From Listeria immobilis (GTDB lineage: Bacteria > Bacillota > Bacilli > Lactobacillales > Listeriaceae), in assembly GCF_014322765.1 (NCBI RefSeq), contig NZ_JAASTZ010000008.1, forward strand, positions 62,001 through 126,000: a stretch of DNA of 64,000 nucleotides. The letters are read 5' to 3'. Numbering within the stretch: the stretch's first letter is position 1; each line of letters begins with the position of its first letter. Positions 39,450-48,655 of the stretch are shown piece after piece. The notes beneath the pieces are model-generated. The model was not told where the DNA came from. It searched no databases and was given only the letters and a program-made list of their open reading frames with translations. Both the position numbers and the translations under genes were made by a program.

Positions 39450-39696
39450 ATGCAAATATACAATAATAAAGCTAAAGTTGTTTTATATTTACGATTAAAA
39501 AAAGACACAAAGCCTTCGATGGAATAGCTAGAGCAAAATAAACTAACAAGAATTATAACAAACAACACTTTATTATTCTCGTATTTCTTTTACCAAAAAC
39601 CAATTCTTGTCACACACTTAACAACTTTGGGACCCAAACACATGTAAGTAAATCCCATCACCTTGTTATAATAAAAGAAAAGGAGATGTGCTTGTT
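39450..39696. other. Gene-free region after groESL
   Basis: AT-rich sequence without an open frame of note. It contains an AAAGGAG ribosome binding site for the next small gene near its end. No remnant of bile salt hydrolase could be read by eye. Confidence 0.6.
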
Positions 39697-39906
39697 ATGA
39701 GAGAAAATTCTATTATCGGTCGAATTATTGCATTATTAGCCATTTGCTTTGCTTTTTTCAATCCGAAAACAGTCACATATTGGCTTGGTGTACGTCCGGA
39801 ATCTGGTCCGGCATGGTATCTTACAACAATTGTTGCATGCGGAATTGCAGTGTATGTATTGATTGATTTGGTGAAAAAAATAAAACGAAGAAAAACAGCA
39901 GAATAA
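39697..39906 (+). CDS. Small membrane protein of unknown function
   Basis: A 69-aa protein with two hydrophobic segments (about residues 7-20 and 41-58), a conserved-looking loop FNPKTVTYWLGVRPESGPAWY and a basic end (KKIKRRKTAE). ATG at 39697 with AAGGAG upstream. No family recognised. It may be cotranscribed with the next gene, which starts 44 bp later. Confidence 0.75.
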   Translation: MRENSIIGRIIALLAICFAFFNPKTVTYWLGVRPESGPAWYLTTIVACGIAVYVLIDLVKKIKRRKTAE

Positions 39907-39950
39907 TCTATTTCATGGTATACTACTAAAAAAACGACTAGGAGCAAACC

Positions 39951-40346
39951 ATGAACTGGATACGCATAAGTAGTATAATAATAGTTGGTTTTACAGCAAT
40001 TGGAGCAATTTATGGAGGGCTAACATTTATTTTTACGCCAAACGGAGATTTATTATCACTTTCGCCAGGATTATTAGAAGGCTCTCCATTTGTAGATTAC
40101 TTAATACCAGGAATATTTTTACTTGTATTTATTGGCATATTCCATTTTGCAGCACTTATTTACTTATTAAAAAAATTACCTCGAACGAAAGAGGTTATGT
40201 TTGCGGCCGCGTTAGTTTTTGCTGTTTGGATGATTGTACAGTTATTTATAATCGGTTATATTTTTATTTTACAGCTCATTTTTTTAGCTGTCGCAATAGT
40301 TGAAATGATTTTAGCAGTACAACTAAAAAAAGGAATCAATGCCTAA
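39951..40346 (+). CDS. Membrane protein of unknown function (131 aa)
   Basis: Four hydrophobic segments (about residues 5-27, 45-72, 80-101 and 103-125), connected by short loops, with a basic tail. No motif recognised. The 3' end of the gene, including the last codons, forms one arm of the terminator shared with mscL. Confidence 0.75.
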   Translation: MNWIRISSIIIVGFTAIGAIYGGLTFIFTPNGDLLSLSPGLLEGSPFVDYLIPGIFLLVFIGIFHFAALIYLLKKLPRTKEVMFAAALVFAVWMIVQLFIIGYIFILQLIFLAVAIVEMILAVQLKKGINA

Positions 40347-40371
40347 TTTTACAGGCATTGATTCCTTTTTT
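40325..40371. terminator. Bidirectional terminator shared with mscL
   Basis: AAAAAAAGGAATCAATGCC and GGCATTGATTCCTTTTTT form a long perfect stem. The left arm is within the 3' coding end of the upstream gene. Confidence 0.93.
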
Positions 40372-40372
40372 A

Positions 40373-40759
40373 TTACTTCTGTTGTTCTTTTAATAAATCG
40401 CGAATTTCTTTTAAGTATTCCTCGGTTGGAGGTACGGGTGTTTCTTCGACAGGCTGTTCTTTTTTCTTCATAAAACGAGTAAGTATTTTGACAAAAAGGA
40501 AAATAGCAAAAGCGATGATGATAAAGTCAACAATAGATTGAATGAATGCCCCATATTGGAAAACAGCGTCACCAACTTTAAAGCTTAGCTCACTGAAATC
40601 AAGCCCTCCAAGTAAAACGCCAACAAAAGGCATAATGATGTTATCTACTAATGATGTAACAATTTTACCGAATGCAGCCCCGATAACAACGGCTACAGCT
40701 AAATCAAGAACATTCCCTTTTAAAGCGAAGTCTCTAAATTCTACTAACATTTTTTTCAT
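40373..40759 (-). CDS. mscL: Large-conductance mechanosensitive channel MscL
   Basis: A 128-aa pentameric channel subunit that opens under membrane tension and protects against hypo-osmotic shock. The N-terminal [31 protein letters not shown] is the pore helix with the gate, followed by the second helix and a charged C-terminal bundle. Length and sequence are normal. Confidence 0.97.
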   Translation of the reverse strand: MKKMLVEFRDFALKGNVLDLAVAVVIGAAFGKIVTSLVDNIIMPFVGVLLGGLDFSELSFKVGDAVFQYGAFIQSIVDFIIIAFAIFLFVKILTRFMKKKEQPVEETPVPPTEEYLKEIRDLLKEQQK

Positions 40760-40821
40760 AAATTTTTACCTCCCATTTACTTAGTATAAAACATCTAAGA
40801 ATGATGTGAAAGTAAGTGAGC

Positions 40822-41013
40822 TTATTTCAACAGCAAACTACCAATATAAAGCGTTGGCGCCATTAAAGCATAACCGATAATAATGAATGTTAATACTCGC
40901 AGCCAAAAAGAACGAAGAATAGCTGGCTTCCATTTAGCTAAAAGTGATTGAATAGCCATCGTGATAATTGTAACAAACGCAAACATAAAAAATAATTCTA
41001 TATATCGAAGCAT
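40822..41013 (-). CDS. Small membrane protein of unknown function
   Basis: A 63-aa protein with two hydrophobic segments (about residues 5-23 and 37-58). ATG at 41013 follows GGTGGG; a longer frame to 41064 has no support. Located between mscL and the copper operon. No function can be read. Confidence 0.75.
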   Translation of the reverse strand: MLRYIELFFMFAFVTIITMAIQSLLAKWKPAILRSFWLRVLTFIIIGYALMAPTLYIGSLLLK

Positions 41014-41152
41014 AATATCCCACCTTTTTCTTTTACTATGACATAAGAGTAGGTATTTTTGCAATTAGAAATGAGCCGATTATTTCCATTCAATTCTCGC
41101 GCATGATAAGTTAAAAAGAGTAAAAGCGCATGTTATCACAAAGGAGTCGTAA

Positions 41153-42781
41153 ATGAAGTATTTAAAAAAGGGTATCTTTCTTTTTATTTTTCTATATTTT
41201 CTTATTTTACCAACTGAATTAGTATCAGCGCATGCTTATTTGGAACACGCTAATCCTGCTGATCAGTCACATATTCAAACCGCACCTAAAAAAGTAACGC
41301 TAGTTTTTAATGAAGCAATTGAAGCTGATTTTCCTTTAATTGAAGTAAAAAATTCTAAAGGGGAGCAAGTGAAAACAGGGAAGACGGTAGTTTCCAAACA
41401 GAATAATCATAGCGTTGAAAGTACTTTACCGGCTGACTTGAAACCAGATGTATATGCCGTTTCATGGCGAGTTGTTTCAGCAGACGGACATGCGGTTTCT
41501 GGTGTTCTTTCTTTTAAGTTAGGGGATACAAAAGCAAATTTTCAAGAAGTGGCAGTGCCAAGTAGCGGAGCAGACCTTCCAATTAGTTCCCTTCAAAAGG
41601 CTTTACTATATATAGGCCTGTCATTATTTATTGGAATGCTCGTTTTTGGTTTTGGTTTATATCCGAGAAAGGAATCCATGCCAGAAGTAGTAGTTTTGCG
41701 ATTGAAAAAATGGACCATTGCCGCACTGATTTTTCTTGGATTAGCAATTGTTCTTCAACTTTTTGTTCAAACAAGTATTACGACTGGAGTATCCATTGGA
41801 GAAAGTATACAGCCGGCAAATCTTTTCTCATTTTTGACGGAAACAAAAGCTGGTTATATTTGGTTTAGTGAATGTATCGCTTGGCTTATGCTGGTTGTTT
41901 TTACGATGATTATGTTTGGCAAAGCAACACAGTGGAGCTGGATTGCTTTATTAACCGAGAGTGTTTTAGTGGTTTATCTTATTTTTATAAAAGCACAGAA
42001 TGGACACGCAGCGGCTAGTACCGATAAAATAGTAAGTATTACAGCGGATATGTTGCATATGATAATGGCTAGTGTTTGGGTAGGGGGGCTTATAATTTTG
42101 TTATGCGTATTGCCGCGAACAAAAGAGAGCAAGCACATTTGGAGTCGTTTTGCAGTCATTGCAATTATTGCGGTCGTTTCTATTATAGTTAGTGGCCTAC
42201 TGATGGCTGTTATGAATATTGGCCAAATGACGAATTTATTTACAACCAATTATGGCAAATTGCTTCTTTTCAAAATTGGCTTATTCCTATTGATGGCAAT
42301 CCTTGGTTTAGCACACTATATATACTTAAAACTAAAAAAGGAAAAACTTCCTTTTAAAACGATTTTGTTGGAACTAATAATTGGAATAGTTATTTTGCTA
42401 GTGGCGAGCATTCTAACAAACGTACAAACTCCTCCACCAGTAGCACCAAAAGCATATAATGAGACTATTACGGCAGAAGGAGAAAAGACAAAAATTAATT
42501 TAAAAATTGAACCAGCTACAGTAGGTCAAAATCAGTTTATTGTTACATTTCTTACTGAGAGTGGTGCAGTAAAAACAGATTTACAACAAGTAACAATTAC
42601 GACAAAATCAGCTAAAACAGCTGAAAAAGCTACTTTTCAAGCAAAACTTGTCAATGATAATCAATATTTTGCAGAAGGGCTATACCTTAATCAGACAGGA
42701 AACTGGGAAGTGACAGTTCACGGATTAACAAATGATTTCACTTCTATTGACCAAACATTCACCATCCAAATCAAACAGTAA
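41153..42781 (+). CDS. CopC-CopD fusion copper transport protein (YcnJ-like)
   Basis: The 542-aa protein has a signal peptide ending before HAYLEHANPAD; the mature N-terminal histidine and a later DGHAVSGV in SWRVVSADGHAVSGVLSFKLG are typical copper ligands of CopC. The CopC domain spans about residues 28-125, followed by eight membrane helices of the CopD type (about 145-420) with conserved histidines (for example DMLHMIMASVWVGG) and an outer C-terminal beta domain. It is thought to take up copper. It is followed 12 bp later by ycnI. Confidence 0.92.
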   Translation: MKYLKKGIFLFIFLYFLILPTELVSAHAYLEHANPADQSHIQTAPKKVTLVFNEAIEADFPLIEVKNSKGEQVKTGKTVVSKQNNHSVESTLPADLKPDVYAVSWRVVSADGHAVSGVLSFKLGDTKANFQEVAVPSSGADLPISSLQKALLYIGLSLFIGMLVFGFGLYPRKESMPEVVVLRLKKWTIAALIFLGLAIVLQLFVQTSITTGVSIGESIQPANLFSFLTETKAGYIWFSECIAWLMLVVFTMIMFGKATQWSWIALLTESVLVVYLIFIKAQNGHAAASTDKIVSITADMLHMIMASVWVGGLIILLCVLPRTKESKHIWSRFAVIAIIAVVSIIVSGLLMAVMNIGQMTNLFTTNYGKLLLFKIGLFLLMAILGLAHYIYLKLKKEKLPFKTILLELIIGIVILLVASILTNVQTPPPVAPKAYNETITAEGEKTKINLKIEPATVGQNQFIVTFLTESGAVKTDLQQVTITTKSAKTAEKATFQAKLVNDNQYFAEGLYLNQTGNWEVTVHGLTNDFTSIDQTFTIQIKQ

Positions 42782-42793
42782 AGGGGAAAAACA

Positions 42794-43411
42794 ATGAAAA
42801 AAATGATAAGTTCATTTAGTATTTTGTTAGCTGTTTTATTTATGCCATTTCAAGTAAGTGCGCATGTTTCGGTGTTGCCAAGCGAATCTACAGTCGAAGC
42901 TTGGGAGACCTATACGATGAAAGTCCCTTCTGAAAAAGCAGTTGCTTCAAAGAAAATTGTTTTAAAAATACCCCAAAATACTTCTTTTGAATCGTATGAA
43001 CCTGTTGCTGGCTGGAAAACGACGATAGATAAGAAAAATCATACAGTTACTTGGCAAACAGAAGGTGACGGAATTGAAGCAGGGCAATTCCAGCGGTTTA
43101 GTTTTATTGCCAAAAATCCAAGTGAGGTAGGAGATATTGCTTGGAATGCTTTCCAATATTACGAAGATGGTTCCATTGTTGAGTGGATTGGGGCGGAAGA
43201 CTCGGAAACTCCGCATGCAACTACTAAAATAATGAAAGAAAGCACTAAGACAGCATCTGGGTCTCATGGTGAGGTAATGGCGGGCGCTGAAAATACATCT
43301 AGTGACAGTACTACAAAAAATGACAATACCATTTTATTATGGACAGCAATTGCTATCAGCGTATTTGCACTAATTATTAGCAGTTATGCAATTATCAATC
43401 GTAAAAAATAA
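42794..43411 (+). CDS. YcnI-family copper-binding protein (DUF1775)
   Basis: A 205-aa exported protein. The signal peptide ends before HVSVLPSES, and this first histidine is the copper ligand known for YcnI. The domain covers about residues 24-145 with WETYTMKVPSEK and a conserved tryptophan. A C-terminal membrane helix (about 176-198) anchors it, followed by basic residues. It works with the CopC-CopD protein of the same operon. Confidence 0.9.
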   Translation: MKKMISSFSILLAVLFMPFQVSAHVSVLPSESTVEAWETYTMKVPSEKAVASKKIVLKIPQNTSFESYEPVAGWKTTIDKKNHTVTWQTEGDGIEAGQFQRFSFIAKNPSEVGDIAWNAFQYYEDGSIVEWIGAEDSETPHATTKIMKESTKTASGSHGEVMAGAENTSSDSTTKNDNTILLWTAIAISVFALIISSYAIINRKK

Positions 43412-43429
43412 CATCAAAGGGGAAAACAG

Positions 43430-44071
43430 ATGGAACAAAAAATAGTGCATTTAGCAGTCGGAAAGCCAAAAGAATTAACCTTTGGAAATAATAAACAGAT
43501 GATTTCAGGAATTGAAAAGCAACCTGTGGATGAAGCTTATTTAACAATGAATGGATTAGAAAATGACCGTCCGCACAATTTAAAATATCACGGTGGGGTA
43601 GACCGAACAGTTTGTATTTATCCCGCAGAACATTATCAAAAATGGGCGAAAATGTTTGGTGATAAGCTACAAGTTGGTGCTTTTGGAGAAAATTTAACAG
43701 TGACGAATATGCTAGAAGAAAATATCCATATTGGCGATAAGTTTCAAATCGGGGAAGCAGTTATCCAAGTATCTGAGGCAAGAAATCCATGCAGTACAAT
43801 CGAAAAATTCAATGATATACCCAATTTATATCAAATCATTCGTGAAACTGGATATACCGGCTATCTATGCCGAACGATTACACCGGGAAAAATAAACCGC
43901 AATGCTAAAATAAAACAAATCCATCAAGAAAATCATGAAGTAACAGTAGCTTATTGTCATGATAAAGTACTACACAATAATGGGACAGAAAAAGATTATT
44001 TACAGATTCTTTCAGTAGATGCCTTGTCTGAACGTTACCGTAAACAGGTAGAAAAAACACTAAAAAAATAA
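43430..44071 (+). CDS. MOSC-domain protein (YiiM-like)
   Basis: A 213-aa protein of the molybdenum cofactor sulfurase C-terminal family. The N-terminal GLENDRPHNLKYHGGVDRTVCIYPAEHY and the conserved cysteine in SEARNPCSTIEKF are typical of YiiM, which reduces N-hydroxylated compounds using the molybdenum cofactor. It starts 18 bp after ycnI, so may be cotranscribed with the copper genes. The reason for this link is unknown. Confidence 0.88.
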   Translation: MEQKIVHLAVGKPKELTFGNNKQMISGIEKQPVDEAYLTMNGLENDRPHNLKYHGGVDRTVCIYPAEHYQKWAKMFGDKLQVGAFGENLTVTNMLEENIHIGDKFQIGEAVIQVSEARNPCSTIEKFNDIPNLYQIIRETGYTGYLCRTITPGKINRNAKIKQIHQENHEVTVAYCHDKVLHNNGTEKDYLQILSVDALSERYRKQVEKTLKK

Positions 44072-44109
44072 ACTAGTCAAGTCTTTCAAATGAGAGGCTT
44101 GGCTAGTTT
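44070..44109. terminator. Terminator between the MOSC and SnoaL-like genes
   Basis: AACTAGTCAAGTCT pairs imperfectly with AGGCTTGGCTAGTT, flanked by an A-run and a short T-rich stretch. It could serve both strands. Confidence 0.65.
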
Positions 44110-44140
44110 ATTTAGTTGGTTGTTAAAAATCAATTATAAA

Positions 44141-44581
44141 CTATTTTACTTGGCTTTCAATAGTAGTTGGAGTTAAACCAGAGTCATTAATTTGTCTGAT
44201 TTCATACACTTTTCCTTCATCGTTGAATTCAAAAAATTCTACAGAACCGTAGCTGAACTTTTTCCCAGTTTTACTTGCTCGAGCGCCGGTTGGAAATGTA
44301 ATATCACCAGTTAATGTACCTGATAAAGTATATCGACATACTGCAACATTATCATCTGCATAAATTTCTTGATCTTCTATATGCGCATCCTCTGAAAATG
44401 AGGCAATTCCTTGGAGAGCAACGATAAAGTTATCTGCTCCTTCGATAACTTCTCCATTTTTATAGAATTTAATATCTGAAGTAATTAGGTCATATTGTTT
44501 TTGAAAGTCTCTATTATTTAAATTGGTATGAAACTGGTGTGGAATAGCTCTTTTTTCTTCTATTGACATAGCATTGTTCAC
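44141..44581 (-). CDS. SnoaL-like domain protein
   Basis: A 146-aa NTF2/SnoaL-fold protein (polyketide-cyclase type). The N-terminal helix and the repeated beta strands (for example DNVAVCRYTLSGTLTG and YGSVEFFEFNDEGKVYEIRQIND) are typical. I place the start at GTG 44581, eight bases after GGGGG; ATG at 44569 is possible. It lies 30 bp downstream of msrB on the same strand, so it is probably the third gene of the msrA-msrB unit. Substrate unknown. Confidence 0.82.
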   Translation of the reverse strand: MNNAMSIEEKRAIPHQFHTNLNNRDFQKQYDLITSDIKFYKNGEVIEGADNFIVALQGIASFSEDAHIEDQEIYADDNVAVCRYTLSGTLTGDITFPTGARASKTGKKFSYGSVEFFEFNDEGKVYEIRQINDSGLTPTTIESQVK

Positions 44582-44611
44582 TTTTATAGCCCCCGTAGAA
44601 GTTTTTAATTT

Positions 44612-45049
44612 TTAATTAAATAACTTTTTGTATTCAGGATAACCTTCTTTTTCTAAATCTTCCACTGGAACAAAACGTAAAGCAGCAGAATTAATACAAT
44701 AGCGTAAGCCGCCGCTTTCTTTTGGTCCATCAGGAAATACATGCCCCAAGTGGGAATCCGCTTCGACAGAACGAACCTCTGTCCGTCTCATACCATGACT
44801 AGCATCAAACTCTTCATGAATTTCATCATCATCAATAGATTTAGTAAAACTTGGCCAACCGCAATCTGAATCATATTGATCTTTAGAAGAAAAAAGTGGT
44901 TTTCCAGATACGATGTCTACATATATACCTGGTTCAAAATGATCATAATATTCATTTTCGAATGGGCGTTCTGTTCCATTTTCTTGTGTTACCGCATATT
45001 GTATATCAGTTAACTCTTCTAAACGTTCTTGTTTTTGTTTTGGATCCAT
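44612..45049 (-). CDS. msrB: Peptide-methionine (R)-S-oxide reductase MsrB
   Basis: A 145-aa repair enzyme for methionine R-sulfoxide. [21 protein letters not shown] and the end [13 protein letters not shown] with the catalytic cysteine are typical. CxxC zinc motifs are absent; this is normal for part of the family. It overlaps the msrA stop region by one base and follows msrA. Confidence 0.96.
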   Translation of the reverse strand: MDPKQKQERLEELTDIQYAVTQENGTERPFENEYYDHFEPGIYVDIVSGKPLFSSKDQYDSDCGWPSFTKSIDDDEIHEEFDASHGMRRTEVRSVEADSHLGHVFPDGPKESGGLRYCINSAALRFVPVEDLEKEGYPEYKKLFN

Positions 45050-45588
45050 TATTTAGATTCCCCCCAATTAGACTCAATAAAATTGCTTCGACCTGATCCT
45101 GCTCGGTATCCTTCGTAGTGCAATTTGTTTTTTTTATAAAAATCTTGATGATATTCTTCTGCTGGATAAAACGGTTCTGCAGGCAAAATTTCTGTAACAA
45201 TAGGCTTTTTAAAACGGCCACTGTTAGCTAGATTAGCTTTTGATTTTTCCGCAATTTCTTTTTGTTGCTCGTTATGGTAAAAAATTACAGGACGATAAGA
45301 GTCGCCTCTATCAGCAAATTGTCCAGCTGCATCTGTTGGATCTGTTTGTTGCCAGTAAATTTCAACCAATTTTTCATAAGGAAATACATCCGGATTGAAT
45401 GTGATTTGGACCGCTTCGGTGTGGCCTGTCTTTCCGTTACAAACTTCTTCATAGGTAGGATTTTCTGTATGTCCACCTGTGTAACCAGAAACTACTTTTT
45501 GAATACCTGGTAATGTATCAAATGGTTTAACCATACACCAAAAACAACCACCTGCAAAAGTAGCTTTTTCTACTCGTTCATTTGTCAA
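45049..45588 (-). CDS. msrA: Peptide-methionine (S)-S-oxide reductase MsrA
   Basis: A 179-aa enzyme that reduces methionine S-sulfoxide. The catalytic motif is [11 protein letters not shown] near residue 13. I use TTG at 45588, preceded by GGTGG and AAGGAAG; a longer frame to 45642 is open but unsupported. The known Listeria msrA/msrB pair lies elsewhere in L. monocytogenes (from memory), so this pair may be a second or moved copy. Confidence 0.93.
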   Translation of the reverse strand: MTNERVEKATFAGGCFWCMVKPFDTLPGIQKVVSGYTGGHTENPTYEEVCNGKTGHTEAVQITFNPDVFPYEKLVEIYWQQTDPTDAAGQFADRGDSYRPVIFYHNEQQKEIAEKSKANLANSGRFKKPIVTEILPAEPFYPAEEYHQDFYKKNKLHYEGYRAGSGRSNFIESNWGESK

Positions 45589-45735
45589 TGTAACCACCGC
45601 TTCCTTATTTTGTATTGGTATCGTACGTATTAAGTATAACAAAATAACGCTTTCATTGAGTGTCGGTTTAATGAATTTTATTGTATATATAGTGCCTAAT
45701 TATGTTTAAATTACACATTTATAGTTTTAATAAAT

Positions 45736-45764
45736 TTAAGGAAAACTTAGTCATATTAAGGAAA
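45736..45764 (+). promoter_or_regulatory. Direct repeat upstream of the alkylsulfatase gene
   Basis: TTAAGGAAA occurs at 45736-45744 and 45756-45764, exactly 20 bp (two helical turns) apart. The 313-bp gap otherwise contains no gene. A regulator site is possible; the Crp/Fnr gene downstream is one candidate regulator. Confidence 0.35.
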
Positions 45765-45901
45765 TAAAAAAAATATTTGTAAATAGAGCAAGTGATTTGA
45801 TGTTTATCTATTTTGAAACAAGTAAATTAATCAGGTTTTAAAAAGAATGAGGGAGGTATACAGTTAGAGTTACATCAATTATTTTGAGAGGGGAAATGAA
45901 C

Positions 45902-47806
45902 ATGTCAAAAAAGATATTACCAAAATCAGCAACAAGTTTTACTAAGCAGGCTAATAACTCCGTAAAAGACGCATTACCTTTTGAAAACACGAAAGATTTT
46001 GAAGATGCAAAAAAAGGCTTTATTGGTACCTGGGACGAAGTGAAAGTAAATGCTGAAAATGGAGAACAAGTGTGGAGTCTTGATGACTATCAATTTATCG
46101 ATGACGGGGATGCACCAGATTCAGTTAATCCGAGTTTATGGCGTATTTCACAGCTTAATATGACGAATGGTTTATTTAAAGTAACCGAGCGAGTTTATCA
46201 AGTTCGTGGCTTTGACATGGCTAATACAACAATTATGGAAGGCGATACGGGTCTAATTATCACGGATACATTGACTTCTGTTGAAACAGCTCGTGCTGCT
46301 TTAGAACTTTATTATGAGCATCGTCCGAAAAAACCTATCAAAGCAATTATTTATACACATTCACATGGAGACCATTATGGTGGTGTGGCAGGACTCGTTA
46401 GTAAAGAAGATGTTGCTTCTGGAAAAGTAGCGTTAATTGGACCAGAAGGATTTATGGAACATGCAGTAAGTGAAAATATTTTTGCCGGTAATGCCATGGC
46501 TCGCCGTGCAGAATATATGTATGGAAGCCGTTTATCACGTAGCGAATTAGGTCAAGTTGATGCAGGACTCGGAAAAACACTATCTACAGGTCATATGTCA
46601 CTCATTGCGCCAAATGACACTATTACTTTTGATCATGAAAAGCGGGTTGTTGATGGTATTGAAATAGAATTTCTGATGGCGCCAAATACAGAAGCTCCAT
46701 CTGAACACTTGATGTATTTTCCGCAATTTAAATTAATCAACATTGCAGAAGATGCTGTACACAATTTGCATAATATTTTAACGCTTCGTGGTGCACAAAT
46801 TCGTGATGCCTATGCTTGGTGGAAAGACGTTGATAAAGCGATTCGTGCTTTTGGTGACGAATATGAAATATGTATAGGACAACATCACTGGCCAACATGG
46901 GGCAATGCAGAAATTAATGATATGCTTACTCACCAACGTGATGCGTATAAATATATGCATGACCAAACATTACATTTTATAAATAAAGGTTTAACTTTAA
47001 CTGAAGTAGCGGAAGCAGTTAAATTCCCACCATCTTTAGAAGAAAAATGGTATGTTAGAGGATATTATGGAACATTAAACCATGATGTAAAGGCAATCTA
47101 TCAATTCTATCTTGGCTGGTATGATGGAAATCCAGCAAATCTTTATCCGCTACCTCCTGAAGAAGTTGCCGAAAAGTATGTGGAATTTATGGGTGGCATT
47201 GATGAAGTCTTGAAAAAGGCTCGTGTATGTTATGAAGCAGGAGAATATCGTTGGGTAGCAGAAGTAGTAAAACATGCAGTGTTTGCTGATGATAAAAGCG
47301 AGGAAGCTAAAGAGTTATTAGCAGATGCTTTAGAACAATTAGGTTATCAATCTGAATCGGCTTCATGGCGGAATGTGTACTTAGCTGCTGCAAATGAGCT
47401 TCGGAATTCATTACCAACAGAAGTTATATCTACTGTAACTCTTGATGTTGTAGAGGCTATGCCATTTGAATTAATTCTAGATTACTTAGGTATTCGTTTA
47501 AACGGTGAAAAAGCTATTGATAAACGAATTTCTATGAACTGGAAATTAACTGATGTGGATGAAAAGTACCATGTATTATTAAATAATTCTGTACTAACAT
47601 ACCGAGATGAAACAGAAGATGATAATGCTGATGTTACATTAGTAACAACACGAGACGTTTTTAACCACATTTTTAGTGGCGTGAAAACTTTTGAAGAATC
47701 ATTTGCTGATCAAAGCATTAAAATAACGGGAAGTTCAGAAAAATTTGATGAATTTGTTACCTTATTAGATGAATTTGATCCAGTATTTAATATTGTAACA
47801 CCATAA
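45902..47806 (+). CDS. Alkyl sulfatase, metallo-beta-lactamase fold (BDS1/SdsA-like)
   Basis: A 634-aa enzyme that hydrolyses alkyl sulfates such as SDS to alcohol and sulfate. The metal motif THSHGDHYGG gives His153, His155, Asp157 and His158; further ligands lie in the segment LINIAEDAVHNLHN and in GQHHWPTWG. A helical dimer domain and a C-terminal SCP2-like domain (about 510-634) follow. There is no signal peptide, so it is cytoplasmic, unlike secreted SdsA1. Start at ATG 45902 with GAGAGGGG upstream; ATG at 45896 is too close. A Crp/Fnr-type regulator gene follows. Confidence 0.9.
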   Translation: MSKKILPKSATSFTKQANNSVKDALPFENTKDFEDAKKGFIGTWDEVKVNAENGEQVWSLDDYQFIDDGDAPDSVNPSLWRISQLNMTNGLFKVTERVYQVRGFDMANTTIMEGDTGLIITDTLTSVETARAALELYYEHRPKKPIKAIIYTHSHGDHYGGVAGLVSKEDVASGKVALIGPEGFMEHAVSENIFAGNAMARRAEYMYGSRLSRSELGQVDAGLGKTLSTGHMSLIAPNDTITFDHEKRVVDGIEIEFLMAPNTEAPSEHLMYFPQFKLINIAEDAVHNLHNILTLRGAQIRDAYAWWKDVDKAIRAFGDEYEICIGQHHWPTWGNAEINDMLTHQRDAYKYMHDQTLHFINKGLTLTEVAEAVKFPPSLEEKWYVRGYYGTLNHDVKAIYQFYLGWYDGNPANLYPLPPEEVAEKYVEFMGGIDEVLKKARVCYEAGEYRWVAEVVKHAVFADDKSEEAKELLADALEQLGYQSESASWRNVYLAAANELRNSLPTEVISTVTLDVVEAMPFELILDYLGIRLNGEKAIDKRISMNWKLTDVDEKYHVLLNNSVLTYRDETEDDNADVTLVTTRDVFNHIFSGVKTFEESFADQSIKITGSSEKFDEFVTLLDEFDPVFNIVTP

Positions 47807-47840
47807 AGCAAAATTAATAGTTAAGCAATAGTTATAAGCG

Positions 47841-47888
47841 CCTTCTCTCAAATTTATGTAAACTAAATTTGAGAGGAGGTACTTTTTT
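47841..47888 (+). terminator. Terminator after the alkyl sulfatase gene
   Basis: CCTTCTCTCAAATTTA (47841-47856) pairs with TAAATTTGAGAGGAGG (47864-47879) with one G-U pair, followed by TACTTTTTTT. Confidence 0.88.
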
Positions 47889-47972
47889 TATAATTTTTTT
47901 ATGAAAGGGGTGAGGAGCTTAATAGCTGAAATTGTGTGGAAGGGATACAACAGTAGAAAGGAATGAAGCAAT

Positions 47973-48599
47973 TTGTTAGCGGACGAGGTTAGGGAAATGA
48001 TTGCTGAGTTAGACAGAAATAAATTAGATGAATCTTGGGTGAGGAAGGAGCGGTTTGCTAGAAATGAAGTGATTCAGAATGAGACGTTTAGAAAAGAATT
48101 TTTTATTGTGGCGAGAGGAGTGCTTCATCTAGAAAATAAAAATTTCCGTATTATTCATTTTTTCTTCAATGGTGATGTTGTAAATAGACAAATTGCCATG
48201 ATTAACATAGATAAGGAGTTGGGATTAGTATGTGATACGGAAGTTTTACTAATTTATGTTAATAGAGAATATTTTTTTGATTTTGCAACGAAAAAACCGC
48301 TTTTTTTAAAATGGCTTTTAGAAGAAACATTATACAATAACAAAAAGCTGTACCATGAATTAATAAAAAAAGAATTGCCAATTGAAAAGCGAATTATACA
48401 ATCGCTACAATATATTTGTGAAAGATCAAACGAAGAAACGGACAGTGAGTCTCAACAAGTACCAATTTACATGAATAAAATGAAAATAGCCAAATATGCT
48501 GGCGTATTCTGTACGGAACTGTTTGAAAAATGGTCTTTACTAATAAATGAGAATGTAGTAGAAGAAAAGGACGGGTTACTTTTTATAAAGAAAAAATGA
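47973..48599 (+). CDS. Crp/Fnr-family (PrfA-like) transcriptional regulator
   Basis: A 208-aa regulator with an N-terminal cyclic-nucleotide-binding-like beta barrel (about 20-110; ARGVLHLENKNFRIIHFFFNGDVV) and a C-terminal winged helix (about 150-208; MNKMKIAKYAGVFCTELFEKW). Cyclic nucleotide contact residues are not evident. Listeria has many paralogues of this type, related to PrfA. The start is TTG at 47973 behind AAAGGA. It follows the alkylsulfatase gene and its terminator, and probably controls it. Confidence 0.82.
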   Translation: MLADEVREMIAELDRNKLDESWVRKERFARNEVIQNETFRKEFFIVARGVLHLENKNFRIIHFFFNGDVVNRQIAMINIDKELGLVCDTEVLLIYVNREYFFDFATKKPLFLKWLLEETLYNNKKLYHELIKKELPIEKRIIQSLQYICERSNEETDSESQQVPIYMNKMKIAKYAGVFCTELFEKWSLLINENVVEEKDGLLFIKKK

Positions 48600-48623
48600 A
48601 CAGAATTTATTCTAACTAAAATG

Positions 48624-48655
48624 CTTTTTAGGTCTTATCTCTAAGACCTAAAAAG
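48624..48655. repeat. Perfect 14-bp hairpin after the Crp-type regulator gene
   Basis: CTTTTTAGGTCTTA (48624-48637) and TAAGACCTAAAAAG (48642-48655) are exact complements around TCTC. No T-run follows on either strand beyond the stem, so it is an atypical terminator or another RNA element. Confidence 0.6.
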
